A stretch of DNA of 23,803 nt from Thermoplasmata archaeon. Its GTDB lineage: Archaea; Thermoplasmatota; Thermoplasmata; Lutacidiplasmatales; UBA184. Location: positions 1 to 23,803 of the forward strand of contig JAJYUO010000004.1 of NCBI GenBank assembly GCA_021792485.1. Reading direction: 5' to 3'. Below are positions 6,396-14,973 of this stretch, one piece after another. The position numbers and the translations under genes are program-made. Positions within the stretch are counted from its first letter, which is position 1; each line of letters begins with the position of its first letter. The notes beneath the pieces were generated by a model, which saw nothing but the letters and a program-made list of their open reading frames with translations, did not search any database and had not been told where the DNA came from.

Positions 6396-7760
6396 ATGCG
6401 CCTCTTCGGGACCAACGGGATCCGCGAGGTCGTCGGCGAGAGGCTGACGCCCGCGTTCACCGAGCGGGTGGCCGGCGCCATCGCTTCGGTCGTCCCCCCC
6501 GCGAGCACGATCGTCCTGGGATGGGACGGACGAACCTCGAGCGTGGCGATGGCCCACGTCGTAGCCGGAACCCTCGCGATGGCCGGACACCATGTCGTCG
6601 AAGTCGGCCTCTTGCCGACCCCGGCGATCCAGTACCTCGTTCCCCGATTGCGCGGACGCTTGGGCGTGATCGTCACCGCGTCGCACAACCCTCCCGAGTT
6701 CAACGGCATCAAGTGCATCGCGGACGACGGCCTCGAGGTCCCGCGCTCGATGGAGGAATCGATCGAACGGGCGGTGGAGGCCGGGAAGGATCCGATGGCA
6801 CCGTTCGACCGAATCGGCACGATCCGCGCGCATGACGGGGGCGCGGAGGAGTACATCGACGGGATCCTGGCCTGCGTCGATCGTTCGAAGATCGCCGAGC
6901 GGCGCTTCTCGGTCGTGCTCGACGCCGCGAACGGGGCATCGGCGGTCACGAGCCCAGCCCTTTTGCGTCGCTTGGGCTGCCGTGTTCGCACGCTCAACGG
7001 TCACGTCGACGGGACGTTCCCGGGACGACCCTCCGAACCGACGGAGGCGAATCTCGGGGACCTGATGCACGCTGTGCCGGCCTTCGGGGCCGACATCGGG
7101 ATCGCGCACGACGGCGATGCCGACCGGGCGGTCTTCGTGGATCGCCACGGTCGCTTCGTCCCGGGGGAGTCGCTGTTGACGCTGCTCGGCCAAGACGCCG
7201 TCGAGCGTTATCACGGAGGAGTCGTCGTCACCCCCGTCACGATGTCGCAATCGCTTGCGGACGCGATCGGGCCGCTCGGCGGCGAGGTCATCTACACCCG
7301 CGTCGGAAGCCCGAACGTCACCCGCGAGATGCAGGCGCGGCATGCGATCCTCGGCGGGGAGGAGAACGGGGGGATCATCTCCCCCCAGTTCCAGCTCGCC
7401 CGCGACGGCGCGATGACCGCGGCGAGCGTGCTCGACCTGCTCGCGCGCCGGGGCCAGCCGCTGGACGCCCTGGTCGCCGCGATGCCCCGCTACGCCTTCG
7501 TGCGCGAGAAGGTCCCATGCCCGGTGGAACGGCGGGAGGAGGCGCTCCGCCGCGCGGCCGAGACGCTGAGCCGGGGCGCGGATCGGATCGAGCGGACGGA
7601 CGGCATCAAGGCGTATCATGGGAGCGGCTGGGTTCTCGTGCGCCCGAGCGGCACCGAGCCCCTCGTGCGGATCTTTGCCGAGGCCAAGGATCCCGAGCGC
7701 GCCCGGAGCCTGGCAAACGAAGGGATCGACGCGATCCGCGAAGCGCTCGTAGCGCGCTGA
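6396..7760 (+). CDS. glmM: Phosphoglucosamine mutase / phosphohexomutase
   Basis: The 454-residue protein belongs to the alpha-D-phosphohexomutase superfamily. The N-terminus MRLFGTNGIRE is the GlmM type. The phosphoserine loop is VTASHNPPEFNGIK with Ser96; the metal loop is HDGDADRAVF; the sugar-binding loop is GGEENGG; the C-terminal phosphate loop is RPSGTEPLVRIFAEA. All four active-site loops are intact and the length is standard. The reaction interconverts glucosamine-6-phosphate and glucosamine-1-phosphate, on the way to UDP-GlcNAc. Archaeal members may also accept glucose or mannose phosphates, so substrate range is less sure than family. I use the ATG at 6396 rather than an in-frame upstream start because MRLFGT is the family start and follows a TATA-like box by about 34 nt. 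Confidence 0.93.
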   Translation: MRLFGTNGIREVVGERLTPAFTERVAGAIASVVPPASTIVLGWDGRTSSVAMAHVVAGTLAMAGHHVVEVGLLPTPAIQYLVPRLRGRLGVIVTASHNPPEFNGIKCIADDGLEVPRSMEESIERAVEAGKDPMAPFDRIGTIRAHDGGAEEYIDGILACVDRSKIAERRFSVVLDAANGASAVTSPALLRRLGCRVRTLNGHVDGTFPGRPSEPTEANLGDLMHAVPAFGADIGIAHDGDADRAVFVDRHGRFVPGESLLTLLGQDAVERYHGGVVVTPVTMSQSLADAIGPLGGEVIYTRVGSPNVTREMQARHAILGGEENGGIISPQFQLARDGAMTAASVLDLLARRGQPLDALVAAMPRYAFVREKVPCPVERREEALRRAAETLSRGADRIERTDGIKAYHGSGWVLVRPSGTEPLVRIFAEAKDPERARSLANEGIDAIREALVAR

Positions 7761-7773
7761 GGCGGGTTATCTC

Positions 7774-8184
7774 CTACCGCAGGAACGGCCCGATCACGAG
7801 CACGCCGACGAAGAGCAGGATGGCCACGGTCATCGCGACGATCGCCATCTCTCGCTCTCGGTTGCGAGCGAAGAAGTACATTCCCGTCAGCACGCGAGCG
7901 ATCGGGGTCGCCACAAGAACCAGGACGCCGAGGGTCAGGAACGCCTCGGGCTGGCCGGTCGAGAGCCCTCGAGCAAGGGAGTCGAGCCCGAGGTAGGAAA
8001 GGATCGGGTTCTTCGCGACCATCTCTCCGAAGCTGAGGGAGCCGTTCTCTACAAGGTAGGCGATGACTCCCCCGGAGAGGATTACGAGTGCGGTGATCAG
8101 TCCCGCGCGCAAGATCCGGGTCATGTCCCGATAGGCGTCGGGCGGAAGGTCGTGGCGGCGCGCGGTGGGGGAGTTCTCCGTCAT
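7774..8184 (-). CDS. DUF1634 membrane protein
   Basis: The 136-residue protein has three predicted membrane helices: about residues 27-45 (GLITALVILSGGVIAYLV), 82-105 (AFLTLGVLVLVATPIARVLTG) and 116-135 (MAIVAMTVAILLFVGVLVIG). The PEAFLTLGVLVLVATPIARV segment and position after a TauE/SafE gene are typical of DUF1634, whose members usually sit beside such permeases. The start ATG overlaps the stop of the upstream gene (TGATG), so the two are translationally coupled. The likely role is an accessory subunit of the permease; this rests on context. Confidence 0.85.
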   Translation of the reverse strand: MTENSPTARRHDLPPDAYRDMTRILRAGLITALVILSGGVIAYLVENGSLSFGEMVAKNPILSYLGLDSLARGLSTGQPEAFLTLGVLVLVATPIARVLTGMYFFARNREREMAIVAMTVAILLFVGVLVIGPFLR

Positions 8185-9038
8185 CAGGGCCCTCCGAGGC
8201 CGCGGATGATGAGCTCGATGGAAAGGCCGATCAGGACCAGGGTGAAGGCGATGCGAACCGTCCGATTGCGCATTCCGGGAAGGACGTACGACCCGACCAG
8301 GGCGCCGACCGTCGCCCCGATCGCCACCGGTGCCGCCAAGACCGCATTGACGTAGCCGGCCGCCAGGAGCACGCCGGTCGAGGCGCAGGCGGTTACCCCG
8401 ATCATGAAGTTGCTCGTGGCGGTCGAGACCTTGATCGGTAGTTTGAGGGCGCCGTCGAGCGCGGTGACCTTCAGCACGCCACTCCCGATCCCGAACATGC
8501 CGGCGACCAGTCCGGCTCCGAACATGATCCCCAGCGCCCGGTTCGTGTTCTCGGCCTGGTAGGTGATCGTCTCGTTGAGCTGGGAATCATGATACGAGCC
8601 GAAAAATCCCAACCGACGAGAGCGGCGATCCGGAACGGAAAGCGTGTGCGCATCGTCGCGGATCCGCCTCAATCCGGCGATCGCCAGCACGATCAAGATG
8701 ACCCCGAGCGCCACGATGAGCGCGTCTTGCAAGTTCGCGTGAACGAGGTAGACCGTGAGGGCCGCGCCGATGATCGCGCCCGGCACGGTCGCGATCTCCA
8801 AAAACATCCCGATGCGAAGATCGGTCAGGTGATCGCGGATGTACGCGGATCCGGTCGTGGCCGAGTTCGCGAGGATCGTAATGACGCTCGCGCCGATCGC
8901 GACCGCAAGCGGGACGTTGAAGAAGATCACGAGGACCGGGATGATGACGATTCCTCCGCCGATTCCGGTCAGCGATCCTACGAAGCCCGCGGCGACTGCG
9001 ACCGCGGCCAGGATCACGAGATACCAGACCAAGTCCAC
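8184..9038 (-). CDS. TauE/SafE-family anion permease
   Basis: This integral membrane protein has about eight helices in two repeated halves. The first half carries the family signature GFVGSLTGIGGGIVIIPVLVIFF, and the second has FGAGLVAGMFGIGSGVLKVTAL, a repeat of the same G.G.G pattern. TauE/SafE proteins export or import sulfite, sulfoacetate and related organosulfur anions; the substrate here is unknown. I choose the GTG at 9038 because the reading before it (22 residues to a GTG at 9104) is a basic, Pro-rich stretch, a GGAGG motif lies about 15 nt before 9038, and a T-rich box lies about 27 nt before it. The alternative start at 9104 would overlap the upstream promoter. DUF1634 is cotranscribed. 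Confidence 0.88.
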   Translation of the reverse strand: MDLVWYLVILAAVAVAAGFVGSLTGIGGGIVIIPVLVIFFNVPLAVAIGASVITILANSATTGSAYIRDHLTDLRIGMFLEIATVPGAIIGAALTVYLVHANLQDALIVALGVILIVLAIAGLRRIRDDAHTLSVPDRRSRRLGFFGSYHDSQLNETITYQAENTNRALGIMFGAGLVAGMFGIGSGVLKVTALDGALKLPIKVSTATSNFMIGVTACASTGVLLAAGYVNAVLAAPVAIGATVGALVGSYVLPGMRNRTVRIAFTLVLIGLSIELIIRGLGGP

Positions 9039-9142
9039 GAAACCGCGAGTCGGCCTCCGTAGAAAAGAACCCGGGTCGCGCGACGCCCGGATCCGCGGTG
9101 CCACCGTTAAACGCCATCGTGCTTCGTCGCGCCGAGGACCAC

Positions 9143-11548
9143 ATGGATCTCCGGGGTACGCGCGTCGCGCCCGGTGCCCCCGGGGTCCCCGTCGGCTGGG
9201 CCCCGAGCTCGAAGGAGGGGTTCGGCACCGCCTATTCCGCCGACACCCGACTCTGGTACACGATCTGGAAGGGGATGGTCACCGAGCTCTACCACCCATC
9301 GATCGACCGACCTCAGTTCCGCGGGGTCTTCTACGGGGTGACCGACGGGGAGTCGTTCTATATGGACGAGATGCGGCACCTCTCCTCGAAGATCGAGCAG
9401 CCGCACCCGGACTCGCTCGACTACCGGATGACGACGTTCGATCCCGCCGGCAGGTTCTCGATCGAGAAGGAGGTCCTGGCCGCGCCGCACCAGTCGGCGC
9501 TCCTGATGCGCACGCGCGTCACGACGCACCGTCCTGAGCTCCGGGACCGACTTCGGTTGTACCTCCACGCCATCCCCCACCTTGATCTCCTGCCGCGGGG
9601 AACCGACGCCGGGGTGTACCTGTTGCTCGGACGCCCGATCCTCGCGGCCTCGCGAGAGGACGTGGGGGTCGTGATCTCCGCCGACGCCCCGTTCCGCAAG
9701 GCGACGGTCGGCTTCCTCGGGGGAAGCGATCAGATGGCGACCCTCGAGAGCCGATACGACCTCGGTGCGGAGTACGACCTCGCTCCGAACGGCAGCGTGT
9801 TCCTCAGCGGCGAGATCGAACTCCCGGCCTCCGGCGAGTTCACGGTGGCCATCGCCTTCGGCTCGAACCTCGAGAACGCGACGACGACCGTCCTCCAGTG
9901 CCTTGGGTCTCCGTTCGAACGCCACCGGGACCGGTTCGTGCTCCAGTGGCATCGGGCAGCGCAGCACGCCCACCCGTACGCGGCCGGGCCGGGAGACCAC
10001 GGGCACCTCGCGCGCGTCAGCCGGATGGTCCTTCTCGCCTCCGAGGACAAGCTCTATCCGGGCGCGTTCATCGCATCCCCCTCGACGCCCTGGGGCCGAA
10101 GGAGGACCGACGATCGCGGCGGCTATCACCTCGTCTGGACGCGGGACATGGTCCACATCGCCACGGCCCTCTTGGCCAGTGGCATCCGCGAGGCGCCGCT
10201 GCGGGCGCTCATCTACCTCGCGAGCCGACAGCAGTCCGACGGCGGGTTCCCGCAAAATTTCTGGCTCGACGGCCGGCCGTACTGGACCGGCGTCCAGCTC
10301 GATGAGGTCGCGCTGCCGATCCTTCTCGCCTGGCGATTGGAACGTGCCCGCGCGCTCGAGAGCTTCGATCCGTATCCGATGGTCCTGAGGGCGGCCAAGT
10401 TCTTGGTCGACCGCGGCCCCGTGACCCAACAGGACCGCTGGGAGGAGGTGAGCGGATTCTCGCCCTCGACGATCGGAATGCAGATCGCCGCGCTCCTCGG
10501 GGCGAGCGACTTCGCGCGCAAGCACGGGGACGCGACGACCGCCACCCTCTTCGAGGAGACCGCCGATTTCCTCGAGAGCCATCTCGAAGGATGGACCGTT
10601 ACGACCCAGGGAACGCTGGACCCCGGCATTCCGCGCCACTACGTCCGCATCCGGCCCGCGATGCCGAGCGATCCATCGCCCCGCGAGACCGGAGACTTCG
10701 GGCGACTGTACATCGCGAACCAGGCTCCGGGCGCGGTGTGCGAATGGCCGGCCCAAGAGATCGTCTCGACCGAGTTCCTCGCCCTCGTTCGCTACGGCAT
10801 CCGAGCTGCGGACGATCCCATCGTGACCGACTCCCTGCGCTTGGTCGACCGGCTCCTCAAGGTGGATACGCCGTACGGGCCGGCATGGAAGCGCTACAAC
10901 CACGACGGATACGGCCAAGGACCGGGTGGGGCGCCGTTCCTCGGATGGGGGATCGGTCGCCCCTGGCCCCTATTGACGGGCGAGCGCGGCCACTACGAGC
11001 TCGCGGCAGGGCGGGATCCGCTCCCGTACGCCCATGCGATGGAGCGGTTCGCAACGTCCACTGGCCTGCTGACCGAGCAGGTGTGGGACGAGGACGACAT
11101 CGAGAGCCGCGGGCTCTTTCGTGGTCGGCCCAGCGGGGCCGCCATGCCGCTCGCATGGGCCCATGCCGAGTACCTCACCCTCCTGCGATCGATCGCCGAT
11201 CGAAAGGTCTTCGACCGGATCCCGGCCGTCGAGAGCCGCTACCTGGGACGGCGGCGGGCGCCCTCGAACCTCGAGCTGTGGAAGTTCAATCGTCAGCTCT
11301 CCGAGCTCCCCGTGGGGTCGAGGCTCCGCGTCCAAGCGTCCGCTCCGTTCCAGCTGCATTGGTCGGACGACGGATGGCGGAGCGTGAGGGATTCGTCCGC
11401 CGCTTCGACGCCGGTCGGCGTCCACTTCGTCGACCTCGCCCCCCTGGACGAGGGCCAGGGCTACGACTTCACGTTCTATTGGCCCGAGAGCGCCCGCTGG
11501 GAGGGCCGGAATTACTCCATCCGGGCCCAAGCGAAGACGGAGCCCTGA
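9143..11548 (+). CDS. GH15-family glucoamylase / glucodextranase-like enzyme
   Basis: The 801-residue protein carries a beta-rich N-domain (about 1-270) of the glucodextranase type, then an (alpha/alpha)6 catalytic barrel. Barrel marks are TDDRGGYHLVWTRDMVH, GGFPQNFWLDGRPYWTG, LDEVALPILLAWRL, GAVCEWPAQEIVSTEFLAL and GWGIGRPWPLLTGERGHYEL. The two catalytic acids are probably Glu388 (LDEVALP) and Glu614 (LTGERGHY). GH15 enzymes release glucose from the non-reducing ends of alpha-glucans. No signal peptide is visible, so it is probably cytoplasmic and may degrade stored glycogen. A C-terminal beta domain of about 90 residues follows the barrel, making it longer than typical archaeal glucoamylases of about 620-650 residues. 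I use the ATG at 9143 (GAGG 5 nt upstream, TTAAAC about 35 nt upstream), not the GTG at 9098. Confidence 0.9.
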   Translation: MDLRGTRVAPGAPGVPVGWAPSSKEGFGTAYSADTRLWYTIWKGMVTELYHPSIDRPQFRGVFYGVTDGESFYMDEMRHLSSKIEQPHPDSLDYRMTTFDPAGRFSIEKEVLAAPHQSALLMRTRVTTHRPELRDRLRLYLHAIPHLDLLPRGTDAGVYLLLGRPILAASREDVGVVISADAPFRKATVGFLGGSDQMATLESRYDLGAEYDLAPNGSVFLSGEIELPASGEFTVAIAFGSNLENATTTVLQCLGSPFERHRDRFVLQWHRAAQHAHPYAAGPGDHGHLARVSRMVLLASEDKLYPGAFIASPSTPWGRRRTDDRGGYHLVWTRDMVHIATALLASGIREAPLRALIYLASRQQSDGGFPQNFWLDGRPYWTGVQLDEVALPILLAWRLERARALESFDPYPMVLRAAKFLVDRGPVTQQDRWEEVSGFSPSTIGMQIAALLGASDFARKHGDATTATLFEETADFLESHLEGWTVTTQGTLDPGIPRHYVRIRPAMPSDPSPRETGDFGRLYIANQAPGAVCEWPAQEIVSTEFLALVRYGIRAADDPIVTDSLRLVDRLLKVDTPYGPAWKRYNHDGYGQGPGGAPFLGWGIGRPWPLLTGERGHYELAAGRDPLPYAHAMERFATSTGLLTEQVWDEDDIESRGLFRGRPSGAAMPLAWAHAEYLTLLRSIADRKVFDRIPAVESRYLGRRRAPSNLELWKFNRQLSELPVGSRLRVQASAPFQLHWSDDGWRSVRDSSAASTPVGVHFVDLAPLDEGQGYDFTFYWPESARWEGRNYSIRAQAKTEP

Positions 11549-11563
11549 GATCAGCGCCCTCGC

Positions 11564-12610
11564 TCACGCGGGCGCCGACGCCGCGACCGGAGCGACCCGC
11601 GGCCGCCGCCGACCGATGTGGCCGAGCGCGTTCGACACGATGCGATCCCGGACCATGCCCATGTTGGACCATGAGAAGAGCGACGGCTCGAGATAGCACG
11701 CGAGCGCGCACTTGTTGCAGCTCTCGTACTTCGACCAGTCGAACGTGTTCCACATGCGAGCCACGTCGATCTCCCAGACCGGGTTCTCACCCGCGTACTC
11801 ATGGAGAACGTAGCATGGCATGACGACGCGGCCGCGCGGATCGATGTTGATCGTCAGCCACGGCTTGCAATGCCAGCTCTTGTGTTCGAACCACGAACCG
11901 ATGATCGCGTCGAAGTACTCGGGCGACTCGAGGATCGGCGCGCCGGCGACGCGACGAGCGCGAATGCCCCGGAGGGTCTCAAGGAAGTCCGGACCCATCG
12001 GACTGAGCGGGTCGGCGGTCGAATAGTCGTAGGCGACCTGGAAGGTGATCTCGACGCCGAGCGACTCCGCGAGGTCGACCATCGACTCCGCCTGGTGAAG
12101 GTTGTCCTTCGTGATCGTGCTGCTGATCGCGACCGGCAGCCGCTCGCGCGCCGCCTTGATTCCCTCGACCGCACGTTCGTAGGAATGCGGGATCCCCCGC
12201 AGAAAGTCGTGCATCGGGCCAATTCCGTCGAGCGAGACGAAGAGCATCTCCAGCGACGGCGCGAGTTCATCGATTCGCTGCTTGAGCAACCATCCATTCG
12301 TGACGAGAGAGGTGTGGAAGCGGTCGTGGGACTCCCGGAGGATATCGGGAAGGTCGGGTCGCAGCAGCGGCTCGCCGCCCTCGAACCCCAGGAACGAGAC
12401 GCCCGCGTTCGCGAGAGAATCCATCATGCGGATCTCCTCGTTCAGCGTGAGAAGCTCCTCGTCTTCCCGCCGCCAGAACGGGCACATCTGGCACTCGAGG
12501 TTGCACCGATACAGCAGCTTGTGACCGGCGATGACCGGGAGCTTCTCGCCCCGGGCTTCCCGCACGCTCCGCAGGAGGCTCCGCAGGACCACGGGCTCGA
12601 AGACGGCCAT
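11564..12610 (-). CDS. Radical SAM protein with C-terminal Cys cluster
   Basis: The 348-residue protein has the radical SAM cluster motif CNLECQMC (C36, C40, C43), the GFEGGEPLLRPD motif for SAM binding, and LVTNG and LFVSLDG barrel strands. The C-terminal region has further Cys at 248, 266, 298, 301 and 305 (HCKPWLTINI, VMPCYVLH, SCNKCALAC). This fits an auxiliary iron-sulfur cluster of SPASM or twitch type; the arrangement also recalls HpnH-like enzymes. The substrate is unknown. It converges with the GH15 gene (15 nt gap) and is divergent from a glycosyltransferase. Involvement in a lipid or glycan pathway would be guesswork. The ATG at 12610 is natural, with an AT-containing box (CTCTATCT) about 28 nt upstream. 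Confidence 0.88.
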   Translation of the reverse strand: MAVFEPVVLRSLLRSVREARGEKLPVIAGHKLLYRCNLECQMCPFWRREDEELLTLNEEIRMMDSLANAGVSFLGFEGGEPLLRPDLPDILRESHDRFHTSLVTNGWLLKQRIDELAPSLEMLFVSLDGIGPMHDFLRGIPHSYERAVEGIKAARERLPVAISSTITKDNLHQAESMVDLAESLGVEITFQVAYDYSTADPLSPMGPDFLETLRGIRARRVAGAPILESPEYFDAIIGSWFEHKSWHCKPWLTINIDPRGRVVMPCYVLHEYAGENPVWEIDVARMWNTFDWSKYESCNKCALACYLEPSLFSWSNMGMVRDRIVSNALGHIGRRRPRVAPVAASAPA

Positions 12611-12797
12611 AGCGCTCGATGCCGCAACCCCTGCCTTCAGATAGAGCTTCGCCGCCTCCGAATTCTTCCTTTGGAGAGGGGAGCCTCATCTAATACCCGT
12701 GCGTGATTAGCGCCTCGGCGGCTGGCGCGTCACGGGATCGCTCGGCTTTGGCCCTCCCGTTGGCTTTGCCCCGCGTCGAACAGCAATCGGAAGTCTC

Positions 12798-14177
12798 ATG
12801 CCGAAGTTGCGGCTCCTGGTCAACACCCAAACCCCGCTGGTCCAATTCCTGCGAAGGCCGGGGGCCGGTCGTCCCGCAGCGGAGACGCCGAGCGTCGATC
12901 TCACGCGTCTGACGGAGGGGATCGACTATCGCTTCTCGCCGGGCGGCGTCACACGGATGGTGTTCCCCCTCGTCCGCAAACTCCTCGCCGATGGTGTCCT
13001 CGAGTCTGCCCATTGGGTGTCGTTGAATCCGAACGCGCCAGTAACCGCCGAGCTGCCGGGGATCACGCTTCACCATGTCAGGATCGATCCCGAGCGCATG
13101 GCCGGTTACGGGACCACGAAGGAGGCGATATGGGCGACCGCGCACGGGCTGGTCAGCAAGTCGAAGACCGAGGGGCTCTTCTGGACCGACGACGCCACGG
13201 AGTACACCTTCTACAACCGCACGACCGCGATGCGAATCCGGGAACTGGATCACGACCTCGACTTCGATCTGTTCTACATCCACGACTTCCAGCAGCTCCC
13301 GATCGGGCAGATGCTCGGAACGCTGAAGCCGAAGCTCTTTCGCTGGCACATCCCGTTCGACGTCTCGGCGATCCCCTCCGATTGGCGACCGGTCATCCGG
13401 CGGTATCTTTCGGCGTACGACCGGATCGTGGTCAGCAGCGATCGCTACCGGCGGGATCTCGAACGACTGGGCCAGCGCGACGATGTCCTCCGGATCTACC
13501 CGTACATCGACCCGGGCGAGTACAAGACGAGCCCTACCTCCGCCGAGGTGCGCGCGACGTGCGAAAAGTTCGGGATCTCGCCAAGGGATACCGTAGGGCT
13601 CGTCGTCGCCCGGATGGACCCTACCAAGGGCCAGGATCGAGCGCTGGCAGCGCTTTCCCTCGTCAAGACCGCGCTCCCCACCCTGCGCCTCGTCTTCGTC
13701 GGTAATGGGAGCTTCTCGAGTTCGAAGGGAGGGCTCGGCCTATCGAAATCCGAGAGCTGGCGCGCCCAGTTGGACGAGAAGGCCCGAAAGGCGGAGATCT
13801 CGGATCGAGTCGTGTTCACGGGCCACGTCACCCAGCCCGAGCTCGACGCCCTGTACGAGAGGAGCGACTTCACGGTCCTCCCCTCGATTAACGAGGGGTT
13901 CGGGCTGGTCGTCGTCGAGAGTTGGATTCATAGGCGCCCGGCCCTCGTAACGGACCGGGCGGGGGTGGCCGAATTGATCACGGACGGTGAAAACGGCCTG
14001 CTGTTCAACCCGGAGAGCGCCACGGGCCTCGCGCGCCAGATGCGGCGGATCGCCTTGGACGACGGAACCCTGCGTCGCCGATTGGTCGAAGGCGGGCGAC
14101 GCGCGGCTCGGACGTGCTCGCTCGACACCGCGGCCCGCCAAGAACGCGAGCTCTTCGAGGAGCTCGTAGGAGGCTGA
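12798..14177 (+). CDS. GT4-family glycosyltransferase, possibly trehalose-synthase-like
   Basis: The 459-residue protein is a retaining GT-B glycosyltransferase of the GT4 (group 1) type. The C-terminal domain shows VGLVVARMDPTKGQDRALAAL, VVFTGHVTQPELDALYERSD and the donor-binding PSINEGFGLVVVESW with its EX7E pair. The N-domain includes FSPGGVTRM (a Gly-rich acceptor loop), DLFYIHDFQQLP and LFRWHIPFDVS, which resemble TreT-type trehalose glycosyltransferring synthases and their relatives. A disaccharide or glycan role would fit the neighbouring GH15 enzyme, but the sugar substrates cannot be read from sequence. The ATG at 12798 has GGAAG about 6 nt before it. It is 13 nt upstream of the MscS gene, so the two are probably cotranscribed. 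Confidence 0.88.
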   Translation: MPKLRLLVNTQTPLVQFLRRPGAGRPAAETPSVDLTRLTEGIDYRFSPGGVTRMVFPLVRKLLADGVLESAHWVSLNPNAPVTAELPGITLHHVRIDPERMAGYGTTKEAIWATAHGLVSKSKTEGLFWTDDATEYTFYNRTTAMRIRELDHDLDFDLFYIHDFQQLPIGQMLGTLKPKLFRWHIPFDVSAIPSDWRPVIRRYLSAYDRIVVSSDRYRRDLERLGQRDDVLRIYPYIDPGEYKTSPTSAEVRATCEKFGISPRDTVGLVVARMDPTKGQDRALAALSLVKTALPTLRLVFVGNGSFSSSKGGLGLSKSESWRAQLDEKARKAEISDRVVFTGHVTQPELDALYERSDFTVLPSINEGFGLVVVESWIHRRPALVTDRAGVAELITDGENGLLFNPESATGLARQMRRIALDDGTLRRRLVEGGRRAARTCSLDTAARQERELFEELVGG

Positions 14178-14190
14178 CCGCGTCCGGGTC

Positions 14191-14973
14191 ATGAACGTAT
14201 CAGGATTCAACCTCGTCCTACTGGACGTCGGGATCACGGTCGCCCTTACGGCACTCTTCGCGTGGATCGCGAGCCTGATCATTCGCGGGCTGATGCAGGC
14301 GAGCAACCCGCAGGTCGCGGTCGCGGTGCGACGGCTCGGTGTCGCGATCGTCGTCGCGGTCGGCGCGGTCCTTGCAGTCCAAGAACTCGGCGTGAGCCCG
14401 TCGATCCTCCTGCTCGTCATCGGGCTCGTGGCCGTGGCGGCGATCGTGGCGATCCGGGTACCGCTCGAAAACGCCGGAGCGAAGTTCTTCGCCGGGATCT
14501 ATAGCCCGTTCAAGGTCGGGGATACGATCCGCGTCGGCGCCCAGTCGGGACGGGTCATCGAAGTCAACGCGATGACGACGATCCTCCTGAGCGAGGACGA
14601 TCGGATGATCGCCCTCCCGAACTCCACGTTCCTGGGGCAGCCGGTCGAGAACCTCACGCCTCAGGCATGGAAGGAGCTGGTCGTCCCCATCACGCTCTCG
14701 GGATCGACGGACTTGGCGACGTTCGAGAACGCGATGTTGAAGAGCCTCGCCAAGCTCCGCGTGCACCTCGATCCCCGCTTCCCCCCGATCTTCACTGTCA
14801 AATCTCGCTCCGTGCAGGGAACCGACCTCGTCCTCACGGTCATGGTGCGCCGACCCGAAGACCGGGAGCCGGTCCTCGCCGAAGTGAATCTCCGCGTCTC
14901 GGAGGAGCTGGGACGCACCCGCCAGAGTGCTACGAAGCCGGCGGCGTCTATCGAGCCGCGTCCCGGGTCCTAG
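14191..14973 (+). CDS. MscS-family mechanosensitive ion channel
   Basis: The 260-residue protein is a small-conductance mechanosensitive channel of the MscS family. It has three predicted membrane helices (about 10-32, 47-66 and 70-90), the last one Ala/Gly/Val-rich (VIGLVAVAAIVAIRVPLENAG) and lining the pore. The beta domain follows with GIYSPFKVGDTIRVGAQSGRVIEVN, TTILLSEDDRMIALPNS and VENLTP, the classical MscS core. It releases solutes on hypo-osmotic shock. The GT4 gene ahead, if it makes a compatible solute such as a trehalose-like sugar, would be a sensible partner; this is inference. The stop overlaps the convergent helicase stop by 4 nt. Confidence 0.93.
   Translation: MNVSGFNLVLLDVGITVALTALFAWIASLIIRGLMQASNPQVAVAVRRLGVAIVVAVGAVLAVQELGVSPSILLLVIGLVAVAAIVAIRVPLENAGAKFFAGIYSPFKVGDTIRVGAQSGRVIEVNAMTTILLSEDDRMIALPNSTFLGQPVENLTPQAWKELVVPITLSGSTDLATFENAMLKSLAKLRVHLDPRFPPIFTVKSRSVQGTDLVLTVMVRRPEDREPVLAEVNLRVSEELGRTRQSATKPAASIEPRPGS

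Noticed and set aside
6186..7619. 477-residue open frame antisense to glmM
   Set aside because: It is Arg/Asp/Gly-rich without domains and mirrors the codons of a clearly real gene.
9107..10918. 603-residue open frame antisense to the GH15 gene
   Set aside because: Low-complexity Arg/Val/Glu composition and no motif; the + strand frame has all GH15 signatures.
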